A stretch of 64,000 nt of DNA. Source: Excoecaria cochinchinensis (lineage: Eukaryota > Streptophyta > Magnoliopsida > Malpighiales > Euphorbiaceae). Below the pieces are notes generated by a model. It had not been told where the DNA came from and searched no databases. It saw nothing but the letters and a program-made list of their open reading frames with translations. Location: the NCBI GenBank assembly GCA_947683425.1, contig CANTUQ010000158.1, positions 2,604,001 to 2,668,000 on the forward strand, written 5' to 3'. This document shows, one piece after another, positions 55,726 to 64,000 of this stretch. A program made the position numbers and the translations under genes. Position 1 is the first letter of the stretch. Each line of letters begins with the position of its first letter.

Positions 55726-56357
55726 TGTTGGGTTTCGTCGGATTAAAACAACATTAAACGCAGCGGAATAAAATCGAAACCCGAAACAGGATCCAAGTAT
55801 TTTCGATTGATTCAAAAGGAAGAGATTAAAATTACTAACCTTTAGAATCAAATTAACTCCTTTAATCCGGACTGAAGACGCTGCCTTTAACACGAACGTC
55901 CTCTATCGGTATCCACACGCACGAACAAATGAAGAAGACGCAGGGGTGCTAGCTCCCTTGAATGCGAATGGATATTAATTTTCTTTCTTTCTCAAAGAAG
56001 AATGGAGGCTCTGTTTTCTTTTCTTTCTTTCTCAAAGAAGAACGATGGCTGTATTTTCTTTTCTTTCTTTCTCTCTGAAAACTAAAGAATGCAGCCACTC
56101 TAATTCTTGTTATTTAGAATAACGTGATTAGTGTTTTATTAGGGTTAAACTTCTTTTCTTAACCTATATCCCATATATAACTGTATATATATTTCAAATC
56201 CTTTTCCTCTTAGGAAAAGATAAATGAGAATATTTTCTCTTAATTCAAAATTAAGATATAATATATATATATATATACATATATTTATATATATATATTT
56301 ATTTATTTATTTCTTATTCAAAATAATAAGAAATAATATATTAATACATATTATTAT

Positions 56358-56362
56358 CTCAT
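56358..56362. repeat. Target-site duplication CTCAT, left
   Basis: CTCAT before 56363 and again at 62698-62702. Confidence 0.95.
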
Positions 56363-58803
56363 TGTAACACCCCGCCATCCCCGTTGGAAGGATGCCGGAG
56401 TGCCATGCGGGCAAACACATATAATCATATCCAAAAGCATACTTGTAAAATAAACTAAATGAGATTTAGAGAAAATTTTCAATCATATAATCAGAAAATT
56501 CCTGTAACATATATATAACAAGTCCTTATACATATATCGTTTTACAAAAAGAGGCTCGTAAGCCAATACATATACAAAAATAATACTTGTTCCTTTACAA
56601 AAAGTTACTTTGCTATACACAAGCCATATACAAAATTACAGCGGAAGATTTCGAATAACTTCAATCAAAAAGACTCCTAGTGGCCGACCTGCAGATATCT
56701 GACTCCAAGCTACACTCGCCACCTGCACGGGAAAAGAGCCCGTGCTAAGCGATAACGCTTAGTGGGGAGGAACAAAACAAAATAACAATATACATATACA
56801 ATATAAGTAATTAACGAATACAAACATACTTTTCTACATTACACCGATATAGGATATACAAGAATTCATGTGCAACATATACTTTTAATCATGTCAATAA
56901 ACATCTCAACATATATATCACATATAAACATGTAGCCTGATTAGTCTGGTATAAACCTAAGAAGTGGATACGGTCATTTGGATACTGATAGAACACAGTA
57001 TCCCAAGCATATAGAGACATGAGTCTCAAACATGTACTTTTCATATAGAGATCGAGGTCTCGCTTTATTTCCATATAGACCAACATGGTCGAAATAAGGA
57101 TCCAAACGGATCCGCATATATCGTTTTATCATATAGCAGCTGCACACACACTCTGACCTAAGTAAGCACTTACTTATCCACTACTATGACTACTCAGGCC
57201 TAAAACTCACTCAACAATTCATATAACAAATCATGAGAATTTCAATAAATACTAGCTTATAAATCATGTATACTTGTATAATAATCAAATTCAGAAACAT
57301 TTAAACATATTCAATTATCAAACACAGGAGGTAAAAAGAACATAAAACCCGCATTGGAATAACTATATTCATGTAAATTATAAACATATAAGTCATGTAT
57401 AAAAATATTATTAATCATGTATTCAAAACCCAATATTATGCAATTCTTGAAATACAACCAGATTTTAAACTAATTAGTTGTCATGCAGTATAAAACCTTT
57501 GAAATCAGAAGTTTAAAATCATGTTTTTTAAAAAAATAAGGCAGCAGGGAGGACTGGTCACGGCGTGACCACCAGTCACGTCTCGTGACGCTGGTCTCTC
57601 GCAAACGCCACGCCGAAGAACAAGGCAGTCACGGCGTGACCATCAGTCACGTCTCGTGACGCCTGTGAGGGGAGGAAGAGATCACACGCAGGAAGAGGCG
57701 AAAGTCACGGCGTGACGCAGCATCACGCCACGTGACCTTCAGCAAAGAAGGAGTCACGGCGTGAAGCGGCTTCGCGTCTCTTGACCTTCAACCGAGAAGG
57801 GGGTCACGGCGTGATGCAGCATCACGTCTCGTGACCTTCTTCTCACAATTCTGCTTCTTCTTCTCAACACATCAGAAATTTCTGAAAAACATAAACCCAG
57901 AAACATCGTGAAAACAGAGTGTGATTCAAAACTCAAATCCCAATTTGCCTAAATCCATTTTTCATGCAAAAAATCATGCAAAATACGTACCTTTAAGTCT
58001 TCTGGGCACAATTACAGCAATTATAACACAAATAACACCTTTTTACTATTCAAACAGAGATGAAACCAGAATGTCAACATATCAGGATTTCTCATTCAAA
58101 TTCATGTACATTCATCTCATTTACCAACTCACTTTATTCATTTCCACCTAAATCATGTAAACACAGTACACTTCTCATACATCTTTATAAATGAACACAT
58201 ATAATCAATGTTAACACAAACAACAATTAGGATCCAAGATGAGAAAAATGGAAACACTCCCAAACCTGTTACTGAAGTCCCAAAATGAACGACCACTACA
58301 CTTCTTAATCTACAATCTTGCCCTTTCCTTTCTCCTTTCTTTTATCTTCAGAAGCTTCTGAAGCTTCAAAACCTAAAACCCAAGCTCTCCAAATAGATGA
58401 TCATACACATGCAATGGGGAAAAGAAAGAACAGAAGCACAAGAGAAGAGAAGTGATTTACGTGAGAGAGAGAGAGCAAGAAAGAGAAAAACCTCCAGTCT
58501 TTTGTTTCCAGCCAACTAGAATTTCCTCAGATCTTTCTTTCCCTCACCCACGTACACACCCACTCTCCACTTGGCACACATGCACAATTCCTCAAATCCA
58601 CTTAATCCCTCTTTTACAATTTGATCCTCATAAATACCAAAAAGTCCTTGTTAAAATACTCTTTCCTCACTAAACTAGACATTTGCAATTAAACACTATT
58701 ATTTCCTTACAATTTAATCCTCTTTTCTTATAAATTACCTAATTGTCCTAAATTGTCCATTTAAAATTATTAAATCCAAATAGGCCACTTATGGGGTGTG
58801 ACA
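56363..58803 (-). repeat. 3' LTR of the gag-only element
   Basis: TGTAACACCCCGCC..GGGGTGTGACA on +. Contains the palindrome cluster 57557-57835 (GTCACGGCGTGAC and GTCACGTCTCGTGAC types) and the CTAAGCGATAACGCTTAG inverted repeat at 56744-56761. Confidence 0.95.
57557..57835. repeat. Palindrome cluster in the gag-only element LTR
   Basis: Five alternating pairs of GTCACGGCGTGA(C/A) and (A/G)TCACG(T/C)CTCGTGAC-like inverted repeats, each pair about 45-65 bp apart; the other LTR has the same cluster at about 61451-61729. Confidence 0.85.
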
Positions 58804-58820
58804 ACTCACCCCTCCTTAAG
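58804..58820 (-). other. Polypurine tract of the gag-only element
   Basis: On - the sequence CTTAAGGAGGGGTGAGT lies directly before the 3' LTR start TGTCACACCCC. Confidence 0.8.
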
Positions 58821-58885
58821 AAAATTTCGTCCTCGAAATTTCCTTGCTTACTAAACACATCTCAAATACCAAAACCGAATCGAAA

Positions 58886-60112
58886 CTAAACCTTAACATA
58901 TATACACTTACCCGAAGGTCCGGCAGCACCCGCTACATTCTCAGCAGTCATCGCATATGCCCTATGCCGATTACGATCCTCCGTAGCACCAGGTCGCTGC
59001 ACCGTCTCAGATGGTGCTCTCGGAGCTCTACTTGCATCCCGGTTACTTTGGACGACATTGGATCTCTTACTCTCTTGCTGATTCTGGTCCACTTGTCGAT
59101 CAGGGCAAAATGCAAACCGATGTTCCATGCTTCCACACTTGAAACAAGCGCCGGTAATCTTCCGACATGTACCCCAATGGTACCTATGACAATGCTCGCA
59201 TTCTGGTGCTCGATTTCCTTTACTACCATGTGGGACTACACTCTCTACCTGTGAAGGCACTTGAACATTCCCTTTTGATCCTTGCTCAACTGGAGTACCC
59301 TTTGCTTTCTTATTACTTGCAACTCCCCCTTCTGGTGCTCTCCTCTTCTGTGCCATTCTCTGTTTGATCTCCTCAGATTCCTCTAACCTCATTGCTGCAG
59401 CCACAATCTGATAATACCCAACTGGCTGCAAGACAATCATCGCAGACAAAGGGCCTCTGAATACCTCACGCAATCCCTCTAAAAAGTGCCTACATCTGAA
59501 CTCATCTGTCAACAACTGCTCAGGCACATACTTACTTAACCGGTTGAACTCCTTATCATACTCACTAACAGTCATTCCCCTTTGCTTCAAACTAATGAAC
59601 TCTCTCCATTTCGCTTCTTGGTATGCCTTCGTTATATACTTCTGCTCAAATTCTTGCTTGAAATAATCCCATGTCAGCTCAGCTGGTCGCTGAGGATTCC
59701 TCATCACAAGTTCCCACCAATCGTATGCTGGTCCCTGAAGTAACGATACTGCACACGAAGCTCTCTGATCTGCGGGACATCTAATCTCTTGCAGAATCCT
59801 ACCTACTCTCTTGAGCCAAAACTCAGCCACATCGGATTCATCTAAAGCAGTCCCATGAAAATCCTCTGCTCCTCTCTTTCTTAACAACTCTATTGGAGCC
59901 TTAGGTACAGTTAACCTATCAACCACTTGTAATAACCCCTGAACTAACGCTGGATCAAAAGCAACACCTCTATTTGCACCCTCAGCTGGTGCAGGTTCCC
60001 GCTCATGTCTATCCTGTCTAACTGGATCATCTCTTCTAACTGGATTCCCTCCACGACTCACATTGGCACTACTCATGGTGTCGCCCATATACTCACTTGG
60101 ATCCGACTCCAT
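58886..60112 (-). CDS. Gag protein of the gag-only element, about 408 aa
   Basis: Structural capsid protein. With ATG 60112 (MESDPSEYMGD): basic and disordered N-terminus, core gag domain about residues 75-235 (EFWLKRVGRILQ..YDWWELV..WDYFKQEFEQKYI..MTVSEYDKEFNRLSKYVPE), a basic linker, and two zinc-knuckle motifs: a CEHCHRYHWGTC cluster, then the standard CFKCGSMEHRFAFC (CX2CX4HX4C). It then ends in MTAENVAGAAGPSG and seven residues encoded over a splice-donor-like GGTAAGT, just where protease starts in full-length relatives. An upstream in-frame ATG exists at 60130. No stop or frameshift inside. The presence of a complete gag suggests selection to keep it, or recent origin. Confidence 0.92.
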   Translation of the reverse strand: MESDPSEYMGDTMSSANVSRGGNPVRRDDPVRQDRHEREPAPAEGANRGVAFDPALVQGLLQVVDRLTVPKAPIELLRKRGAEDFHGTALDESDVAEFWLKRVGRILQEIRCPADQRASCAVSLLQGPAYDWWELVMRNPQRPAELTWDYFKQEFEQKYITKAYQEAKWREFISLKQRGMTVSEYDKEFNRLSKYVPEQLLTDEFRCRHFLEGLREVFRGPLSAMIVLQPVGYYQIVAAAMRLEESEEIKQRMAQKRRAPEGGVASNKKAKGTPVEQGSKGNVQVPSQVESVVPHGSKGNRAPECEHCHRYHWGTCRKITGACFKCGSMEHRFAFCPDRQVDQNQQESKRSNVVQSNRDASRAPRAPSETVQRPGATEDRNRHRAYAMTAENVAGAAGPSGKCIYVKV

Positions 60113-60230
60113 ATAAACACTACAAAACACAAGACATCTGCATTAGGCCACTATACAAAACTGACTCTCATGTATAGACTCGACTCTATACTCAAACAAT
60201 CACAACATAACCCAGAACCACCAAACCTGG

Positions 60231-60256
60231 GCTCTGATACCAAGCTGATACCAAGC
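60231..60256 (-). other. Primer-binding site, initiator tRNA-Met, with partial tandem duplication
   Basis: On - TGGTATCAGAGC (60242-60231). An 11-bp tandem duplication of CTGATACCAAG (+ strand 60234-60244 and 60245-60255) puts a second, 9-base partial site, TGGTATCAG, between it and the LTR end. Confidence 0.9.
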
Positions 60257-62697
60257 TGTAACACCCCGCCATCCCCGTTGGAAGGATGCCGGAGTGCCAC
60301 GCGGGCAAACACATATAATCATATCCAAAAGCATACTTGTAAAATAAACTAAATGAGATTTAGAGAAAATTTTCAATCATATAATCAGAAAATTCCTGTA
60401 ACATATATATAACAAGTCCTTATACATATATCGTTTTACAAAAAGAGGCTCGTAAGCCAATACATATACAAAAATAATACTTGTTCCTTTACAAAAAGTT
60501 ACTTTGCTATACACAAGCCATATACAAAATTACAGCGGAAGATTTCGAATAACTTCAATCAAAAAGACTCCTAGTGGCCGACCTGCAGATATCTGACTCC
60601 AAGCTACACTCGCCACCTGCACGGGAAAAGAGCCCGTGCTAAGCGATAACGCTTAGTGGGGAGGAACAAAACAAAATAACAATATACATATACAATATAA
60701 GTAATTAACGAATACAAACATACTTTTCTACATTACACCGATATAGGATATACAAGAATTCATGTGCAACATATACTTTTAATTATGTCAATAAACATCT
60801 CAACATATATATCACATATAAACATGTAGCCTGATTAGTCTGGTATAAACCTAAGAAGTGGATACGGTCATTTGGATACTGATAGAACACAGTATCCCAA
60901 GCATATAGAGACATGAGTCTCAAACATGTACTTTTCATATGGAGACCGAGGTCTCGCTTTATTTCCATATAGACCAACATGGTCGAAATAAGGATCCAAA
61001 CGGATCCGCATATATCGTTTTATCATATAGCAGCTGCACACATACTCTGACCTAAGTAAGCGCTTACTTATCCACTACTATGACTACTCAGGCCTAAAAC
61101 TCACTCAACAATTCATATAACAAATCATGAGAATTTCAATAAATACTAGCTTATAAATCATGTATACTTGTATAATAATCAAATTCAGAAACATTTAAAC
61201 ATATTCAATTATCAAACACAGGAGGTAAAAAGAACATAAAACCCGCATTGGAATAACTATATTCATGTAAATTATAAACATATAAGTCATGTATAAAAAT
61301 ATTATTAATCATGTATTCAAAACCCAATATTATGCAATTCTTGAAATACAACCAGATTTTAAACTAATTAGTTGTCATGCAGTATAAAACCTTTGAAATC
61401 AGAAGTTTAAAATCATGTTTTTTTAAAAAAATAAGGCAGCAGGGAGGACTGGTCACGGCGTGACCACCAGTCACGTCTCGTGACGCTGGTCTCTCGCAAA
61501 CGCCACGCCGAAGAACAAGGCAGTCACGGCGTGACCATCAGTCACGTCTCGTGACGCCTGTGAGGGGAGGAAGAGATCACACGCAGGAAGAGGCGAAAGT
61601 CACGGCGTGACGCAGCATCACGCCACGTGACCTTCAGCAAAGAAGGAGTCACGGCGTGAAGCGGCTTCGCGTCTCGTGACCTTCAACCGAGAAGGGGGTC
61701 ACGGCGTGATGCAGCATCACGTCTCGTGACCTTCTTCTCACAATTCAGCTTCTTCTTCTCAACACATCAGAAATTTCAAAAAAACATAAACCCAGAAACA
61801 TCGTGAAAACAGAGTGTGATTCAAAACTCAAATCCCAATTTGCCTAAATCCATTTTTCATGCAAAAATCATGCAAAATACGTACCTTTAAGTCTTCTGGG
61901 CACAATTACAGCAATTATAACACAAATAACACCTTTTTACTATTCAAACAGAGATGAAACCAGAATGTCAACATATCAGGATTTCTCATTCAAATTCATG
62001 TACATTCATCTCATTTACCAACTCACTTTATTCATTTCCACCTAAATCATGTAAACACAGTACACTTCTCATACATCTTTATAAATGAACACATATAATC
62101 AATGTTAACACAAACAACAATTAGGATCCAAGATGAGAAAAATGGAAACACTCCCAAACCTGTTACTGAAGTCCCAAAATGAACGACCACTGCACTTCTT
62201 AATCTACAATCTTGCCCTTTCCTTTCTCCTTTCTTTTATCTTCAGAAGCTTCAAAAGCTTCAAAACCTAAAACCCAAGCTCTCCAAACAGATGATAATAC
62301 ACATGCAATGGGGAAAGGAAAGAACAGAAGCACAAGAGAAGAGAAGTGATTTACGTGAGAGAGAGAGAGCAAGAAAGAGAAAAACCTCCAGTCTTTTGTT
62401 TCCAGCCAACTAGAATTTCCTCAGATCTTTCTTTCCCTCACCCACGTACACACCCACTCTCCACTTGGCACACATGCACAATTCCTCAAATCCACTTAAT
62501 CCCTCTTTTACAATTTGATCCTCATAAATACCAAAAAGTCCTTGTTAAAATACTCTTTCCTCACTAAACTAGACATTTGCAATTAAACACTATTATTTCC
62601 TTACAATTTAATCCTCTTTTCTTATAAATTACCTAATTGTCCTAAATTGTCCATTTAAAATTATTAAATCCAAATAGGCCACTTATGGGGTGTGACA
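60257..62697 (-). repeat. 5' LTR of the gag-only element
   Basis: 2441 bp, same length as the other LTR. Drives gag on -. Confidence 0.95.
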
Positions 62698-62702
62698 CTC
62701 AT
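62698..62702. repeat. Target-site duplication CTCAT, right
   Basis: Second copy; the enclosing solo LTR resumes after it. Confidence 0.95.
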
Positions 62703-63699
62703 ATTCAAAATAAGAGATAATTATATGTATAAATATATATATATATATAAATATGTAATTTCGAAATTAAATATAAATACCTATATTTATATTTTATTTC
62801 GAAATAACCCAATAAAATCCATTTTGTTCATTTTGCTCTTGGTGTGTGACCCAATAGGTTTATATTATGTTGCCAGTGGGCCTAATCCCATAAAAGCCCA
62901 CAAGTCATAATTGGTCTCTAGCAAGACATTATGACTACCCAAATAATATAAATATCGTTAGTCCGATTTTAACCTGACAATAGAACATGTTATTATCCTT
63001 TTGTCACACGATATCTTGTTCGAATATAAGTCATGGTCCATGTCAAACTTAAATTGTTCAAACATATAATTTCTCGATCACTAAGCAGACTGATAAATTC
63101 AAATGACATTGATGACACTATCAATTCATTCGAGCACGACCATGCATTTTACAGTCCTACTTATCGAGGGGCCCAATAGATATCTCTCTCATTAGAGAGG
63201 GACAAATTCCATCTTGATTATTCACTTTCCTCCGCATAATTCTCATTATGTCCAATCATAAACTTTATAATTAACCGATTAAAGATAACGTTTGATTATG
63301 TCAAAACATAATGATCCATATGTAGGAAACTATGATAACCTCAGGTCAAAGGATTCAATAACATATCTATTATAAGATCACTTATGACACTGTCCCATGA
63401 AGTGATCTTACAGTGGGTCTATCCAGTACTTTGTTCTCTAGCAAGTACCTATAGATTTGATTTATATCATCATATATAATCATCCCATGATTATCAATTC
63501 AAATCTATACTAGTCTTAATTTATCTTTATGCCCTTTATTGATAAATGACTAGGGACAACATGAATAACATTGTTATTCATAAACATTACAATAATGTAA
63601 CATGCCGATAATATCAATGCGAAGAAAACCATTATATAAATGAAAATGTAATGATTACATCAAGGTCCAAATGTTTGGCCTAGGGCATAACCACTAACA

Positions 63700-63704
63700 G
63701 TGAT
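63700..63704. repeat. Target-site duplication GTGAT, right
   Basis: Second copy for solo LTR 55726-63699. Confidence 0.9.
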
Positions 63705-63929
63705 ATCTCCAAGATCCCTTTGGTTTGCCCAAAATGGATATATATGCGCCGTCTTAGGCTCACCGAGGCTAGACGACCTTTCCCAATGTTTTATTGGGTG
63801 GTGACTCCAAGAAACCTCCTTGTTGCCCAAAATAGACGCACTTGTAATTCATTACAAGTTTTAATGAACCTCTCTTGAAAGCCCTAAAAGCGGGTCTTCG
63901 GGGTGCCCCGGGGTTCGACGCACGTCACA
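63705..63929 (+). repeat. Ogre-type LTR piece 3 of 3 (LTR end)
   Basis: Matches the last part of the solo LTR (29770-29990), with TGGGTGGTGACTCCAAGAAACC and the terminus GACGCACGTCACA. Confidence 0.8.
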
Positions 63930-64000
63930 ATCACACTAGCTTTTCTTATTGGGAAATGCATCCTTTTGGATTTTTACATAATCCTGTGCCTTATTTTTCC
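63930..64000 (+). other. Third Ogre-like element: antisense-gene intron fragment
   Basis: TCACACTAGCTTTTCTT..GGATTTTTACATAATCC matches 11063-11135 (intron of the antisense gene) on the same strand. So the LTR ending at 63929 abuts the internal region of another Ogre-like element, on - with respect to pol, that continues beyond the window. Confidence 0.7.

Larger units (their letters stand above)
56363..62697 (-). mobile_element. Gag-only non-autonomous Ty3-gypsy element, Tekay/Del-like, 6.3 kb
   Basis: Two 2441-bp LTRs (56363-58803 and 60257-62697), TSD CTCAT, and an internal region of only 1453 bp holding one ORF, gag. Protease, RT, RNase H and integrase are absent. The tail before the polypurine tract still shows, on -, TTTCGAGGACGAAATTTTC, the same motif as in the LARD-like element, so pol was removed by one internal deletion. 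The LTRs differ at few positions (e.g. 56405 region and 57041-57049), so it is young. It must rely on enzymes from a related element. Confidence 0.95.
55726..63699. mobile_element. Solo LTR, probably Ty1-copia type, split by a nested gag-only element
   Basis: Ends TGTTGGG and CCACTAACA with GTGAT duplications. Without the nested element (56363-62697 plus one CTCAT) it is 1634 bp with no primer site or ORF, so it is a solo LTR. The copia assignment is inferred from the ends and size; orientation is unclear. Contains short pyrimidine-rich repeats (55980-56075) and an (AT)n stretch near 56255-56300. Confidence 0.75.

Overview
The window is plant nuclear heterochromatin made almost entirely of nested LTR retrotransposons. 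I see no intact host gene, rRNA or tRNA. A plant origin follows from Ty3/gypsy polyproteins of the Tat/Ogre type (pol with a second 'archaeal-type' RNase H, no chromodomain, very large elements), from Tekay/Del-like LTRs with a primer site for initiator tRNA-Met, and from a captured piece of a plant-specific DRM DNA methyltransferase. I cannot name the species.

Layout. (1) 1-34041: a decayed Tat/Ogre-like element on +, entering from the left in gag-pro. It holds broken pol, an antisense extra gene, a sense extra ORF, tandem repeats, a polypurine tract and a damaged 3' LTR. (2) 4093-21446: a complete young relative on -, inserted in the integrase of (1). It has two 2039-bp LTRs, GGGTG target duplications, an uninterrupted 2181-codon gag-pol, a spliced antisense gene (10398-11751), a 678-aa sense extra ORF (7143-9179) and a hairpin tandem repeat. 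(3) 27876-29990: a solo Ogre-type LTR inside the 3' part of element (1). (4) 32037-35153: rearranged LTR fragments. (5) 35692-54578: a 5-kb solo LTR (TSD TTCAT), split by a 13.8-kb element, 37368-51213 (TSD AATAC, LTRs about 4.5 kb). That element has no gag or pol but carries a DRM-like methyltransferase fragment (43042-43955). It is itself broken by a solo LTR, 44000-46714 (TSD TAAGG), that landed in its polypurine tract. (6) 55726-63699: a solo LTR, probably copia-type (TSD GTGAT), split by a 6.3-kb gag-only element, 56363-62697 (TSD CTCAT). (7) Pieces of another Ogre-type LTR run through 35154-63929 and end in a third Ogre-like internal region at 63930.

How the parts work together. In the young element, gag-pol runs from the 5' LTR (19408-21446) on -. 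Downstream, two extra genes diverge from a short internal promoter region (10096-10340) whose motifs resemble those around the LTR TATA box. The - gene has an intron in its 5' UTR and the + (antisense) gene has one in its coding part. The decayed host element keeps the same arrangement with the same introns and TATA boxes, so this looks like conserved organisation rather than chance.

The most notable single find is the capture, by a non-autonomous retrotransposon, of an intronless fragment of the enzyme family that methylates transposons through RNA-directed DNA methylation.
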